In this document: one piece after another, positions 35,216 through 46,900 of the stretch
How positions within the stretch are numbered: position 1 is the stretch's first letter
Layout of the letters: each line of letters starts with the position of its first letter
NCBI RefSeq assembly: GCF_029227915.1
Contig: NC_079884.1
Coordinates: 24,986,001-25,050,000 of the forward strand
DNA: 64,000 nucleotides
Source: Hydractinia symbiolongicarpus
Lineage: Eukaryota > Cnidaria > Hydrozoa > Anthoathecata > Hydractiniidae
Reading direction: 5' to 3'
Program-made: the position numbers and the translations under genes
Notes under the pieces: model-generated
Told to the model about the DNA's origin: nothing
Database searches by the model: none
The model's input: the letters and a program-made list of their open reading frames with translations, nothing else

Positions 35216-35937
35216 GAGGATGTCGTATAATGAGGGTTCGGGTGTTGGGTCTATTTGCTTGAAGTAATTCAATGAACGTGTGTCGGACTTTTTATGTTGA
35301 TAGAGATTTGAAGCGGTGTTACTCTATGTTGTATAAATTGTGTGTTGGGTCCACTTAGCCTGGTGCTAAATGGAGTCGTTGCCATTTTCATTGCTGTTCG
35401 AATTCTGTGTTCTAACTTTTATGGCTCATATTGCGAAGTTGTATGTGGAGCAGAATGTGTATTTTGACAACCATTATTGTACATAAGATATATATGTTCA
35501 ACAAAAGCACAAAAAAGAAGAAATCAACATATACCTTCCAATGGTGCGTGACTCTCCACAACAAATAATATTTGGGTGCTCTAAATTATTATAACTAAGA
35601 TTTTCTACAAATAATATTCTTTTGTTCAATAAAAACAGAAAAAGATAGATCAACCTTCTTTGGTTAATTCTGATGAAGAAAGAACCATTAAAATAACAGG
35701 AAGGGGAAGTTCACAAGTGACGTGATCAGCATGCTTAAAAAAGGCATTTCTTGCTGGAATAATTCAGGGAAAACTCAGGAATTTTTCTTGTCAGCTTTAC
35801 CACCTTTTTACGTCCTAAACCTGTTTAAATCTAAAGTGATCTTTAAGATACTTAAATGGGTTATAATTTTACCTATTGATGATCCCCAGCTCTAATATTT
35901 TGGTTATGGCAAGTTATGTACTTTTTCAACAAATAAA
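35216..35937. other. intergenic DNA
   Basis: No gene recognised. It may include the outer edge of the fold-back-like element, whose exact boundary could not be placed. Confidence 0.4.
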
Positions 35938-35993
35938 TTGTGTTGTAGGCAAAATTGTCAGATATAAATCTGACAATTTTGCCTACAACACAA
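35938..35993. repeat. 56-bp perfect palindrome (26-bp arms, 4-base loop)
   Basis: TTGTGTTGTAGGCAAAATTG and the next 6 bases are followed after ATAA by the exact reverse complement. There are no mismatches over 26 bp. It could be a mini-element or a hairpin-forming transcript. No flanking duplication is obvious. Confidence 0.9.
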
Positions 35994-38800
35994 CTTGTTT
36001 TATGTGTCTTGTTTAATGGTCAATGTATTTTTTCTAAGAGAATCCTAGTTAAAAAGAGGTTATTGCTATTGTGCAGAATCTTCAGAGGGTTACAACCTCT
36101 ATAATAATTAACCAGCTGTCATTAGACAAGTTATATCACAACAGTCAGCTGTTTTGTCACTTCATCATTTTTGATGTAGTAACAGATGAAATAACACTAA
36201 ACTCTTAAATGTTGTATGATATTTCTTTTTATTAACTATCCCTGTCCCTGCGGAAGACATTTTTAAGTTGCTGTAATTTTTCACTTGTTCATATGTTGTT
36301 TTAGTTTTCTAATTCTCATTGTTGGCAACTGACTGATGTTTTCTTCTCATATTTGAAGAATTTTTACAAACCATATTTTGTTTATCACACTTGCATTGTT
36401 AGATTTTATTTATTACAATTTGTTAGAGTAACAAGATTTATATTTGACATCTAACGTTTCCTACTTATATTTGCTCAGGGAAAAAGGTGCCAAAACCAGG
36501 GCAGTTTCAGGAAAAAATGCCTTCAAAACGACCAAAAACTCTATTTATTTTGTCAGCCCTTGTCTGAACCCTGCATGTACATCATGCAAAAGATAGCACA
36601 ATTAACATGTTGATTATTCAATATTATTATGAAAATTTCCTACAAGCAAGCAGAGGTGTAATACTTGGATTGTGATATATATATTCTCTAACAGGAATGG
36701 TAATTCCTAAGTTTATTAAATTCAGATCTCAGAGAGCACCTGTTGTGGAGCAAAAGATGGCTGACTTGCTGTAAGAAAGGTTCAAGGACCCTCCACTATA
36801 CAAATATTGTAGACTTGCTTCTGGATCCAAGTCAGGAGAAGTAGGATGAAAAGGTATAATAACAATTGATGTAAGGTTTCACACAAACCGAAGGAGTTAG
36901 ATGGCAAAAATGTACCTTTAAACATTTTGGGAACAATGACTCTTGAACACAATTTAAACGTAACTTTAAGATTGCAAACATCGTCATAATTAAAATATCC
37001 AACATTGTGTACTGTTCAAAATCAATGACCATTGACTATTGTTAGCATTGTGTCTGATAAGGATGGAACCATTGGAATTTAGACCAATTTTTGACCAGTA
37101 GCAGTTAGGAAGTAGCATTGAAGTAATAAAAAATAAATAGGAATGTGTTCATAAATTAGATGGTGAATTTTTGTGTCCACAACGTTTTACAGAAATATGC
37201 TTTACATCTCTTAAAATACTACTAAGTTAGCAGAAATCTATTAAGAATTCTAAGATATAATGTAAATTTGATTCTGTTCTACAAAAGTACCAAATTGTGT
37301 CATAATGTTTGAAATTATGATTTGTTCTAATGTGTACTTTCGAACAGGACACCATTCAAGTAGAAAGTTAGTTCCCTTGGTGTAAAAACGAACAAACATG
37401 AACATTTGTCGACAAAGTTCTCCACAAAAGGCGAATCATAAAGAAGTGGATAAAAAATGCCTTATTTTCTACAATTCTTTAGGTGCAGATAGTAAAAGCA
37501 GAAAAAAAAAGTGAAGAAGTAGAGTGGATTACAAAAGCATATTAAAAAGGTTAGAAGTAGAAAGGATAAGTTAGAAACTATTGGAAGTAGTAGTTGAAGG
37601 CAAGAGTTTAAAGTGGGTTATAATTCAGAGAAAGTAAGAACTTTAATAATTTTAAGACTTCTATTTTTTTTGTAAGCTAGTGCTACATGGAGACTCACAT
37701 TCCCATAAAAAGCTGCTATCAAAATTGTTAAAGTTTCAAAAGCTAGCCAGCATATTTGTTTACATTTTTTGCATAATTAATGTATTCCCTTGTACGTAAC
37801 TTATGTTTTTTATAAATATATTTATTGGGGGGGGGAGGGGGGACAGTATATGTGATGTCAGTTTTGCTGGAAGAAAACTCCACGGTTTCACGTTTTTGTT
37901 TTTGTTGAGAATGTGTCAATATTTTAATTGGAAATGTCACAGGAAAACAATTTGCAAGGAGTACATTTAAAATCAACAAAAAACAGTTCTTTCAACATTA
38001 TTTTTAAGACCAATGTCAAAACCAGAGTTTGAAAGGCATTTAAATTTATATCTAGAAATACTAAACTAAATTTTTTGACATTTTTGGATTCATTTTTTGG
38101 TTAAGGGCATTATGCAAGATGCTGAATTATTTACTGACGTCATTAAAATTTATATGACAGATCTTTTCCGTTGCCCTTCCTTCTGTTTAAGTATATCTTT
38201 CCACGGGCCTTATGGACAATAATATAATTTGATTTTGGAAACCGACATTAAGGCATAAAAAAATGACCAAATTCGCACCTGTCGCACTCTTCGGGGTACA
38301 AACAATAAATAACTAAGTTGTGTTAACCCATTTTGCAGAAATTCTTCTACAAATTCAAAGGCTTTTTAAAATGCCATACAGTTGATTCCATTCCATAAAA
38401 TTACTAAATTATGACTAACTACAATCCATCATTTTATTAAATAAAATATAGTTTCATTTACTGCATTAACTACTACATACTTGTTTGTAATTGTTTCAAG
38501 TACTTCAAAATTTCTTATAAACTTCATTCCACTTTTAGGTATTTCCACTTCTAACTTCCACTTTTGTGTTCATATTTACATAATATATCTTATTATTGTA
38601 CAATATAATATACAGCCACCAAATTGCACTCATCTCATTCTAACTACTTATATTTGATTGAATATGGTACTGTATCAAGAATTATTAAAATATGGTTGTA
38701 GTACCAAATCGTGAATACTGTTAGTAAACAATAAGAAAACCTATTATTTGCCTATCCAAAATTGCATGTACTACGTGAAGTGTTTCCTTTTTGTCTTTAT
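35994..38800. other. intergenic DNA
   Basis: AT-rich with no supported gene. A poly-G run lies at about 37827-37842. Confidence 0.5.
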
Positions 38801-38801
38801 A

Positions 38802-38870
38802 CAGTAGAGTCTCCATAACTCGAACCTCTATTACTCGAACGTCTCCTTAACTCGAACGAATTATCATTTT
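38802..38870 (+). mobile_element. pogo/Tigger-like transposon end
   Basis: CAGTAGAGTCTCCATAACTC followed by repeated ACTCGAAC motifs, preceded by TA. It resembles the end of the 16125 element (CAGTAGACGTCC, TTCGAAC motifs). The opposite end was not found, so this is a fragment or a longer decayed copy. Confidence 0.55.
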
Positions 38871-40079
38871 CATATTTTAATGTTTACGTGTGTTGTGGGC
38901 CTTATATTGTTTGAATGCATGATTCGAATGTTTTGTTTGTGTTTCGAACGACAACGCTTTATAACTCATTTAAAGCTACACATAATGAATGGCTGCAAAG
39001 GAGAGGAGGGAAGAAAGCACTTTGTATAGAAAAAAGATAAAATAAAAATAAACTTTATGGCTGATCACTATTGTCACATTATCATGTGGTAAAAAGTAGA
39101 CTCTCTTCACACTCGAGACGTGGCAGCAGAAATTGTAACTAAAATTCTGAGGAAGTATATAAATCTAAAAGTGACATAAGTCAACTGGCTCAATTTAACC
39201 AGTAAACAGTTCCATACAAAATTTAGACCACTAAAGTTTTATGCATTGGTCATGTTGTACTTGTATGTGATTTGTTTGAACAGTATATCACAAAACATGT
39301 GTTGAGATTGTATTTTTTCTGGTTTTAAAAAATTGAAAAAAATCCATAATAGAATGCAGTGGATCCTTCGGCTGCTGTGGATCCTTCTACAAAGTAGTAC
39401 TTTATTCGTTCTGGTAAGGTGCAATGTCATAACAGTGTCTGTGTAAGTATCATGTTAAGCAACAACCTGCAATTATAGTTTATATTTTAAATGCTAAATA
39501 CTTTTAGGTATCTAATACAGGCATGTTTTTATGACATTTTTCATTTGTTGATTTCGAATTTTGTCTAATATCTATTTTTATTTCAACAAGATAATTATTT
39601 AAGGGAACTTCGCGTTTGGTAAACATTCACATAACTATTTAAAAGAATTTGCATATCTTTTTTTTTCATGTATACATTAACATTTATTTCCCTTTTTTCT
39701 TTGTCCTGCTTCTTCCTTTGTGTAGGCTGGACAGTCAATTTTGCTGACAAAACTGATAGTGAGAGAATTAGTGAACAAGTATCCTTGCAACAAGTGAAGG
39801 TTAGCCCAAACATTTTTTTTGCTTTAATGTTGGAAAAAGACTTGAATATTTGTATTTTTATGCTATCAGCGCCTGTTTTTATTTTCGCAATGGAAAAAAC
39901 CTTTTTGCAAATAATAAAGAAATTGGAATCCGCAGTCTTAAGACCTTTTTGTATTATCGAATGTGTCGTTCTTTGCAGTGCTTGGCTGCAAAATCCTGAA
40001 GGTGGTTCTAATGTTATTTCTCATTTTATTTTAAGTTTAAAAACTTCAATTCACGTCGACTTGTCCACATAAAGAGTGA
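38871..40079. other. intergenic or repeat-derived DNA
   Basis: AT-rich. An open frame runs over 39668-40072, but only its 39726-39798 part looks exon-like, and no partner exons were found. Confidence 0.35.
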
Positions 40080-40084
40080 TGTCA

Positions 40085-40426
40085 ATTAAAGCTCTGTTAG
40101 AAGTTATTGGTGGAAAATGTGTCAATCGTTAACTCAGAACTTAACCTATTTCAACCGAAACTAAACAGAAAGGATCCAGCTATCGAGCTTTACCACTTGG
40201 CTAGGATGAAGATCTTAGCCTGGACACGAATATCCAATATTCTAATCTAACTAAAGGTGAAAGAAGAACATTAGAACACTGCGCCAAATGGTACTTCTAT
40301 TGTTTCAAGGAGGCTGATAAAGGTTCAACGGTAGTCTATTTACAAGAAGCCGAGCTACAACTTGGTGACGAAAATGTATATAAAAAGGTTGTGTTGTTGG
40401 AAAAGTTACAGGAAGATATACTTTAG
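40085..40426 (+). pseudogene. Penelope-like retroelement fragment (reverse-transcriptase N-terminal part)
   Basis: Translation across frame shifts gives NRKDPAIELYHLARMK-like sequence, then NLTKGERRTLEHCAKW, a KEADKGSTVVYL block and QLGDENVYKK before TAG at 40424-40426. The order NLTKxE - ADKGxxVVxL - QLxDxxxY is the conserved N-terminal block of Penelope-like reverse transcriptases. The polymerase catalytic motifs and GIY-YIG endonuclease are missing and frames are broken, so it is a dead remnant. Confidence 0.65.
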
Positions 40427-40557
40427 ATTAGTTTCTGGATAAGAATTTCAGGCTGCCCCGTAACTTTCAATTGGGAATTGTAAAGATGTGTATTTAAAAA
40501 ACGCAGCTTTTACAACTTTTAATAGAAATTCTAAGTTGAAAGTATTTAAAATTGTTG

Positions 40558-40756
40558 TACAGTGGAATCCCACTGAAGTGAACATCATCGGTGCAAGAAA
40601 AGTTGTTGAAACGCGTAGATACTGCACATAATAGAAATTACAGCAATTTCGCAAGCGTAATATTAGAGATACGGGGTTATTTTTTTAACCCACACCAAAA
40701 AGTCAAGTTTAGTAAAGAGACGGGAATATTAAAGATGCGGGAATGATAGAGCATAA
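40558..40756. mobile_element. possible DNA-transposon remnant
   Basis: TACAGTGGAATCCCACTGAA opens a stretch containing GAGATACGGGGTTA and GACGGGAATATTAAAGATGC. TACAGTGGAATCCC is typical of Tc1/pogo-like ends. No clear opposite terminus was identified. Confidence 0.35.
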
Positions 40757-41690
40757 ATACGATATATATAACCTTTCTTCAGCAATTAATTTGTCGTTAT
40801 TCGTTTGCTGACTAGTTTTGTCTTGTTTCGGGTTAAAATTTTTGGAAAAAAGTTTTCGCATTAAATAACGGTCGAATCGATCGCTAGTCTATATTTGTTA
40901 CACCAAATTTGGAAAGTTGTACCACCTATTTTAATTAACACACCCCTCATTAAAGAATTGTAACTTCCGCCTATACTTTTCAGAACAATTCAAGCGTTGT
41001 GTTTCACGAATGTCTTTGATTCGACTCCCTCCCCCCAAATATTACCAATTCCCTTTCACCCTCTTTCATCCATCTGAATAAAAATTCACCTACATAATTT
41101 ATAAACACCAACTCCAACTATCGATTTGAAGGTAATTAACAACCCCTTCTTAGTAAGCCCCCTCTTTACAATATGGTTATGAAAAGTAACTTTAAAAAGA
41201 AAGACTCTGGCACTTATAGACTAGACGTTCGTAATGTTCTGAAATTGTAGTTTACTTTATTCGGATATTGACTTGAGCTATGGCGGTAATTTATTTGTGT
41301 ATATATGTCTAGAAATACGTTTTTTTTTTGCTACGAGTAACGTTTCAGATAGAATTAGTATAAAATAATTTTATGAGGAAATTGAATTTACTGACTTTGT
41401 ATTCGACTGAGGCATGGAGGTATAGAAGGTATAACATCCATGACTGATGTAACGAGCAAAATAAGAAGATATATTTTTCAAGAAACATGTGATTTGAATT
41501 GCACGTACGAATTGCAAAACACAAATTACTACCTATTACTGCTAACTTATATGTTTACGTTCCCCAGACACACATTTTTTGTCGTTTTTTGAAACTCTGT
41601 TTCGCATTGTTCCAACGGTGACAAAAAATGCAGATAACGTAAAATGTGTTTCGTTTATTAATCTATCTGAACTTTTTATTCGTTGATTAA

Positions 41691-42024
41691 CGTATTCGAA
41701 CCAGCTAAAACAAAGAATGAAATTCTAGCGAAACGCCGTGGTATGGTTAAAACCCATAGACAAAAGCAAAAGAATACAAAAGTCATGCTTTACTTGGTAA
41801 TTTGTCGAATTAGCTGGCGTTAAGAACCTTCGACTTAAGATTAAAGTTATCCTGTATTCGAACGTATTCGAACCAGCTAAAACAAAGAATGAAATTCTAG
41901 CGAAACGCCGTGGTATGGTTAAAACCCATAGACAAAAGCAAAAGAATACAAAAGTCATGCTTTACTTGGTAATTTGTCGAATTAGCTGGCGTTGAGAACC
42001 TTCGACTTAAGATTAAGTTATCCT
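41691..42024. repeat. recent 172-bp tandem duplication
   Basis: The block starting CGTATTCGAACCAGCTAAAA at 41691 is repeated almost identically from 41863 (the second copy is ~10 bp shorter). Each unit also contains a small internal inverted repeat, CAGCTAA and TTAGCTG. The near identity implies recent duplication. Confidence 0.95.
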
Positions 42025-43931
42025 GGTGTAGGGTATCACTTTCTAATATCCATTCACTTTGTTTTCCCAAACCTATCGCAATCTGTAATCTTTTTTATGT
42101 CGCATTTTGTAATCCCACCCTATCAGACTTTGTAATCTCATATATTTTTGAGTTGATTGAAATGTTTTGTGTATTTATACCGAAAAAAGTGACAATTGCA
42201 ATTGCATGTATGTAAAAATAATTTTCAGTAGGCCAAACTTTTATTCTCTATTTCTAAACACTTTCCATAATAAGCAACACAAATTCTTCGCTGATGCTCA
42301 ATGCTGCTTTCTTGCTGCCTTGTTGGCCATTAACTTGGGAAAAGAATTCACGTGTTTGCTTGCTGAATTAGGATAGTGCCTCAAATTGAAATCAGACTTT
42401 TGTTTAATCACTTAATCATTTAATCTAAGTTACCGTATAAAATCTAACCTTTAGAATTTTCTCTTATATCTGTGCAAATATATTCGCTATTTATACGATT
42501 CAACATGTCAGAAATTTTTGCTAAAAAATTTACAACTGTGAAAAGAAACGAAAAGTATGTCCTGGGATAAGAAGTTTTAATCAGGGGGAAAAAATATTCA
42601 TTTCTCTCCCGGTTTTTTCCGATATTTACTAGTCATCACACGGTATTCTATAAACTGCTCGTTACTGTTAGTTCCTTCTTTTAGTATCTAAGACCACAAT
42701 TTTCTTGTTCCTTCCATAACAAAATTGTAGAAATTTCAATAAAGAGAGAGATAATGGAGAAAAAAAATTAATAAAATAAACGCGAGATTGCCTTTGCCAC
42801 GTAGGAAAGAATTAAAAGAAGTTTCTTTCTGTTTTTGGGAAGAAAGCTTTGCATCCGCGAAGGAGATGTTTATACGCAGGCGTCGTAAAAACACGATTGA
42901 GCAGTCTTGCCTGGATGTTTCATCATAGACAAAAGTGTTTTTGGTTTGGCTCCTAGCTTTATTGCATCAGTTTCTTGTAAAGATTAATAACGTAAGATAT
43001 GAACTTGTAAAAGAACATAACGGTTACAAATTACAGAATACAAGCATTCCAGACGTGAAATTTGTAAATATAAAACTGTGTGTACTGTCCAAGAATGCTA
43101 GCAAAAAACGGATGTTTTCATTTATTGTCCAAAAAAATAAATTAAAGAAAACAATAAAGTTCGTTTTAAAAATTGTGCTTTCTAAACGAACGGAACTTTA
43201 TCCCACACAAAAACTTATAACAACGTGCACCTTGTTACACCGGAGACATGTCATGGTGTCAAAAAACTTTGTCTCATTAAAAATATTTAGAGCCGTGTCG
43301 GATAAAATTAGCGTAAATATACTTTGGCGCTGATTAAATTTAAGAGTGATAAAATATTTGTTTTTTAGTATATGACCAGATGTCCACACCAAGGTATCTC
43401 ATCATCTAGTTTTTCGTCAATTCACTTCACTCTTCCCTGGCTACAATGTAAGTCACTAAAATCTGGAATCCGTGAAATACTTCACCGAGATTAACTTTAG
43501 GTTTAACCATCTACACGTTTGTACCTATACGACTACAAAAAGAACATGTAAGCTGACATTTAATCAAAATTAAGAATATTGTGTTTTGCCATTTGGTAAT
43601 TGCGCAAACTTTAGTTCTTATCGCCTTTTTTGTATTGAACTTAAAAAACTTTCGAAATTAGATATTTTTAGCGGGACCCTTTGTTAATAATTCCTCTTTT
43701 CGCCTTTTATTAGTCTTAGTTTTGCCGCTTCAGGCCGGACTTAGTTGTTTTTTTTACACGTAAACGTAAATCTTTACGCCTTCCATGATCTGTGTTGATC
43801 TGTAACACTTGTGCGTCATCGGACAGCTGAGGAGTAACCACTATCATGCGGTATCACTATTTTTGTTGAAAAGAGAAGAAGGTCTTTTTCAATTTATAAG
43901 AAAACGGTGAAAGTTTATTCAAAGCTAAAGT
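42025..43931. other. upstream region of the integrase-protease gene
   Basis: No supported gene. A 132-codon frame at 42935-43333 is AT/Lys-rich and has no splice or homology support. No terminal inverted repeat for the downstream element was found by eye. Confidence 0.4.
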
Positions 43932-46900
43932 ATGGATGCCTTTAAAAACGAAATTGAGTATTTGACAAATTATTTAAAGAAAGGATCGTATCCAGAAAAA
44001 TTTACTAAAACACAAAAGAGGTTGTTACGCCTAAAATCAAAATGTTACTCCGTCCTAGAAGGTAAGCAACTTTTGTACTTAAACTAGTTTTAGTTTGTCT
44101 GTAGATGCACGTTTTTTATAAAAGAATCTTACACAAGTAAATAGCCAGTGAAAAAACTCATGGTTGTTCCCGTTGTACATATTCCGGCCAATTATGCCAA
44201 TTATTATGACCAATCATAAACATACATGTTTTTTTAAAGAATAATTCTTATTTCAGCCTTCAACGTTCCTGTATTCCTAATATATTGTTAGCCTGACTAC
44301 CGCCTAAATAAAACTGGTCAAACCTATAAATGAACTCATTTGCATTGAAAACAAAGTTTGAATATACTAGTCGTCAGTGGAAAAATCCACGGCAATCCTC
44401 ACTTTGCGAATATTTGTCGGATCGGTATTCGTGCATTCTTCCACGGGTTCACCCTTCCTTCATATATCGCATTTTGTGTTTCCGTAGCACGACCTTTTTT
44501 AAACACAAAACGCGGGCTTAAGCCACCGTAATTGAGCGTCAAGCTTCAGGCTGAGTGCTTAAGTTCAGGTAAATGGTGTCGAACTTCAGGTGGAGCGCCT
44601 AACATAGCCGTACGTTTTAATTTGGTTTTGGTGTGTGTTTGAAAATCAAAATAAGAAATAAATCCTGTTTGAATTTTTGTCCGAAAAAGTCCAAAATTGA
44701 TTGTGAGTGACAGCAGAACGAGCGTTTAGTGCAGGTAAAGCCTGTCGGACATCAATGTGAAGCAAATACTTCAACCTATTAGGGTGCGATATCTTAAAAA
44801 AAATGTGATTAAAGGGCAACAGCCTGTCATTACACCATCTAGCTAAAATAATTCCTTAATCTCTTTAATAATAGCCGTATTTTGTCTGTCTGTCTGCGAT
44901 AGGCGAGTCCCGTGGCGGAAACACGAAATGCGATATATAAAGGACGGGCGACCCCGTGGAATTTTCCACGGGTTAACGGCTAGTCTATATTATAATGCCC
45001 GTATACGTCTGTCCGTCCGTCCGTCACGCAAAATGGTAGCTTAGCTGCGACGGGCAAACCCGTGGATTCTTCCACAGGCTAACGACTAGTCTTTTTATAA
45101 ATGTTTATTTGCCTTAAAAATTTTAATTTTTTCCACATAACCCCACTCAGACATACTTTAAATAGGGTGTTGTTACCCAACTGCGAATTGGCTTGTGCAG
45201 CGGCAAGCAAGTTAGAGCAATACTGTACGCATCTCTGGCGGTAATATACCTTATCCGTAATTAAAGTCGGCAAAAAGTGACTAAATTTCGGCTGGGTAAT
45301 ATGTTTTGCTGACTGACTTTTTTGCCGACATTTTTTCTTCGACCTTACTTTTTCCGACTTTTTTTTTCCAACCACCTTTTTACCGTTTTTCCCTTTCTTT
45401 TTCAAAAATTTAGTTGGCAAAAAGTGACTAATTTCAAAAATTTAGTTGGCAAAAAGTTTTCCAAGTGACTAATATTTTTACCGCTTTTTATTTTGCCGAC
45501 TGATGTTTCTGCCGACTTTTTTTACCGATAAGTCGGAGGAAGAGTTAGCCGTTAGGATGAACTCCCCGAAGAGAATCAGCATCTGGAATTAGATTTCAAT
45601 AACGCCTGATTTACTCACCGAAGTAAAAACACATCGATTTAACGACCTCTCTCGAATTATCGCCCCTTACATTAAAGAGCGTTATCTATATTATAATGCC
45701 CGTATACGTCTATCTTTTTTAGGATTTAACACTAAGTATTCCAAGTTTTTTTAACACTTTGGAAAGGAAAAGTGGAAAATAGTGAGTACTCGTGCCATAA
45801 ATACCATAGCTAGTTTACGCCCTAAGCACCATTTGAGCCCTCCATGCTTCGACGTGAATCGACTATGTTTAAATCAAATTTTCTGGTTTAAATTTTATTT
45901 CCAGACGTAAATTCGAGAAATATAGTCTCGAAGAAACAAACACTAATTTTTTGTATCAAACAGGTAGGCTTGTAAGACGTGTTGCGATTTGTGGGCAGAG
46001 ATGTTACGCTAAAGTTGTGTTATCTGCAGAAGAAAAGCAAAGTATTTATACAGAATACCATAATAGCTCTATAGGTGGCCATTCAGGGGAAACGAAGACT
46101 ATTGACAAAATAAGAGAAAAATTTTACTGGCCTGGGATGTATGTCGAAATCAAATCTTGGGTAAGTTATTTTCAAGGTTTCATTGCTTTCTTTTTCTTTC
46201 TCTCGATGGCGTATGGTGTATATAGTATTACGGATGAAATTATCCTATTTTGTAAAAGCATATTTTTAACATTTATAACTTTTCAATAAAAAGTCCTTGT
46301 AACATTTATCCAATTAGAAAATTAGACTTTCAACGAAATAGTATGTCATTTTCCTTCGCAGATTAAACAATGCGCAACTTGTCAGAAGCATGGGGCGTTG
46401 CCATCGTTAAAAAAAGAAATGACGCCTATTCAGGTAATTTTAAGCTTGTAAGCCTGATTGGAACACGATATGTATAAGTCGTTTTCGAGTTTAGAGGTGT
46501 ACACTCGTGTAAAAAGATGGCTTTCTCGAGAAAAGCTTCTTGATGCGCATTATGCTTTATGTATTAATGTAATTTATAATCTATGAAATGGTTTAGACGA
46601 GCAAGGTGTGGGAGTTAATTGGCATTGACTTTGTTGGGCCATTGCAAGAAACCAACAGGGGGAATAAGTACATTTTAACATGTACAGACTTATTTTCCAA
46701 ATGGCCTCTTGCGTATGCATTGCCCAACAAGCATGCCGAAACTGTGGCAATTAGTATGTTGAAAGTACTCACAACGTTTGGAATTCCAAAGGCGATTTTA
46801 ACAGACAACGGGAGTGAATTCAACAACAAGGTACAAATAAAATATTCAAGATTTAAAAATGAAATTAGTCTTGTACACAACATTTTCTTGGGGTTACCAT

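Noticed and set aside
39668-40072. 134-codon ORF with an exon-like segment near 39726-39798
   Set aside because: The donor is weak (GTTAGC), the rest is low-complexity Phe/Ile-rich, and no partner exons were found.
42935-43333. 132-codon ORF upstream of the integrase gene
   Set aside because: AT-driven, Lys/Ile-rich composition with no domain, splice or conservation cue.
45079-45420. Lysine-rich 113-codon minus-strand ORF
   Set aside because: It is built from GGCAAAAAGTGACTAA-type repeats and part of a Helitron, with no homology or splice support.
46593-46883. 96-codon minus-strand ORF over the integrase core
   Set aside because: Antisense shadow of the integrase exon.
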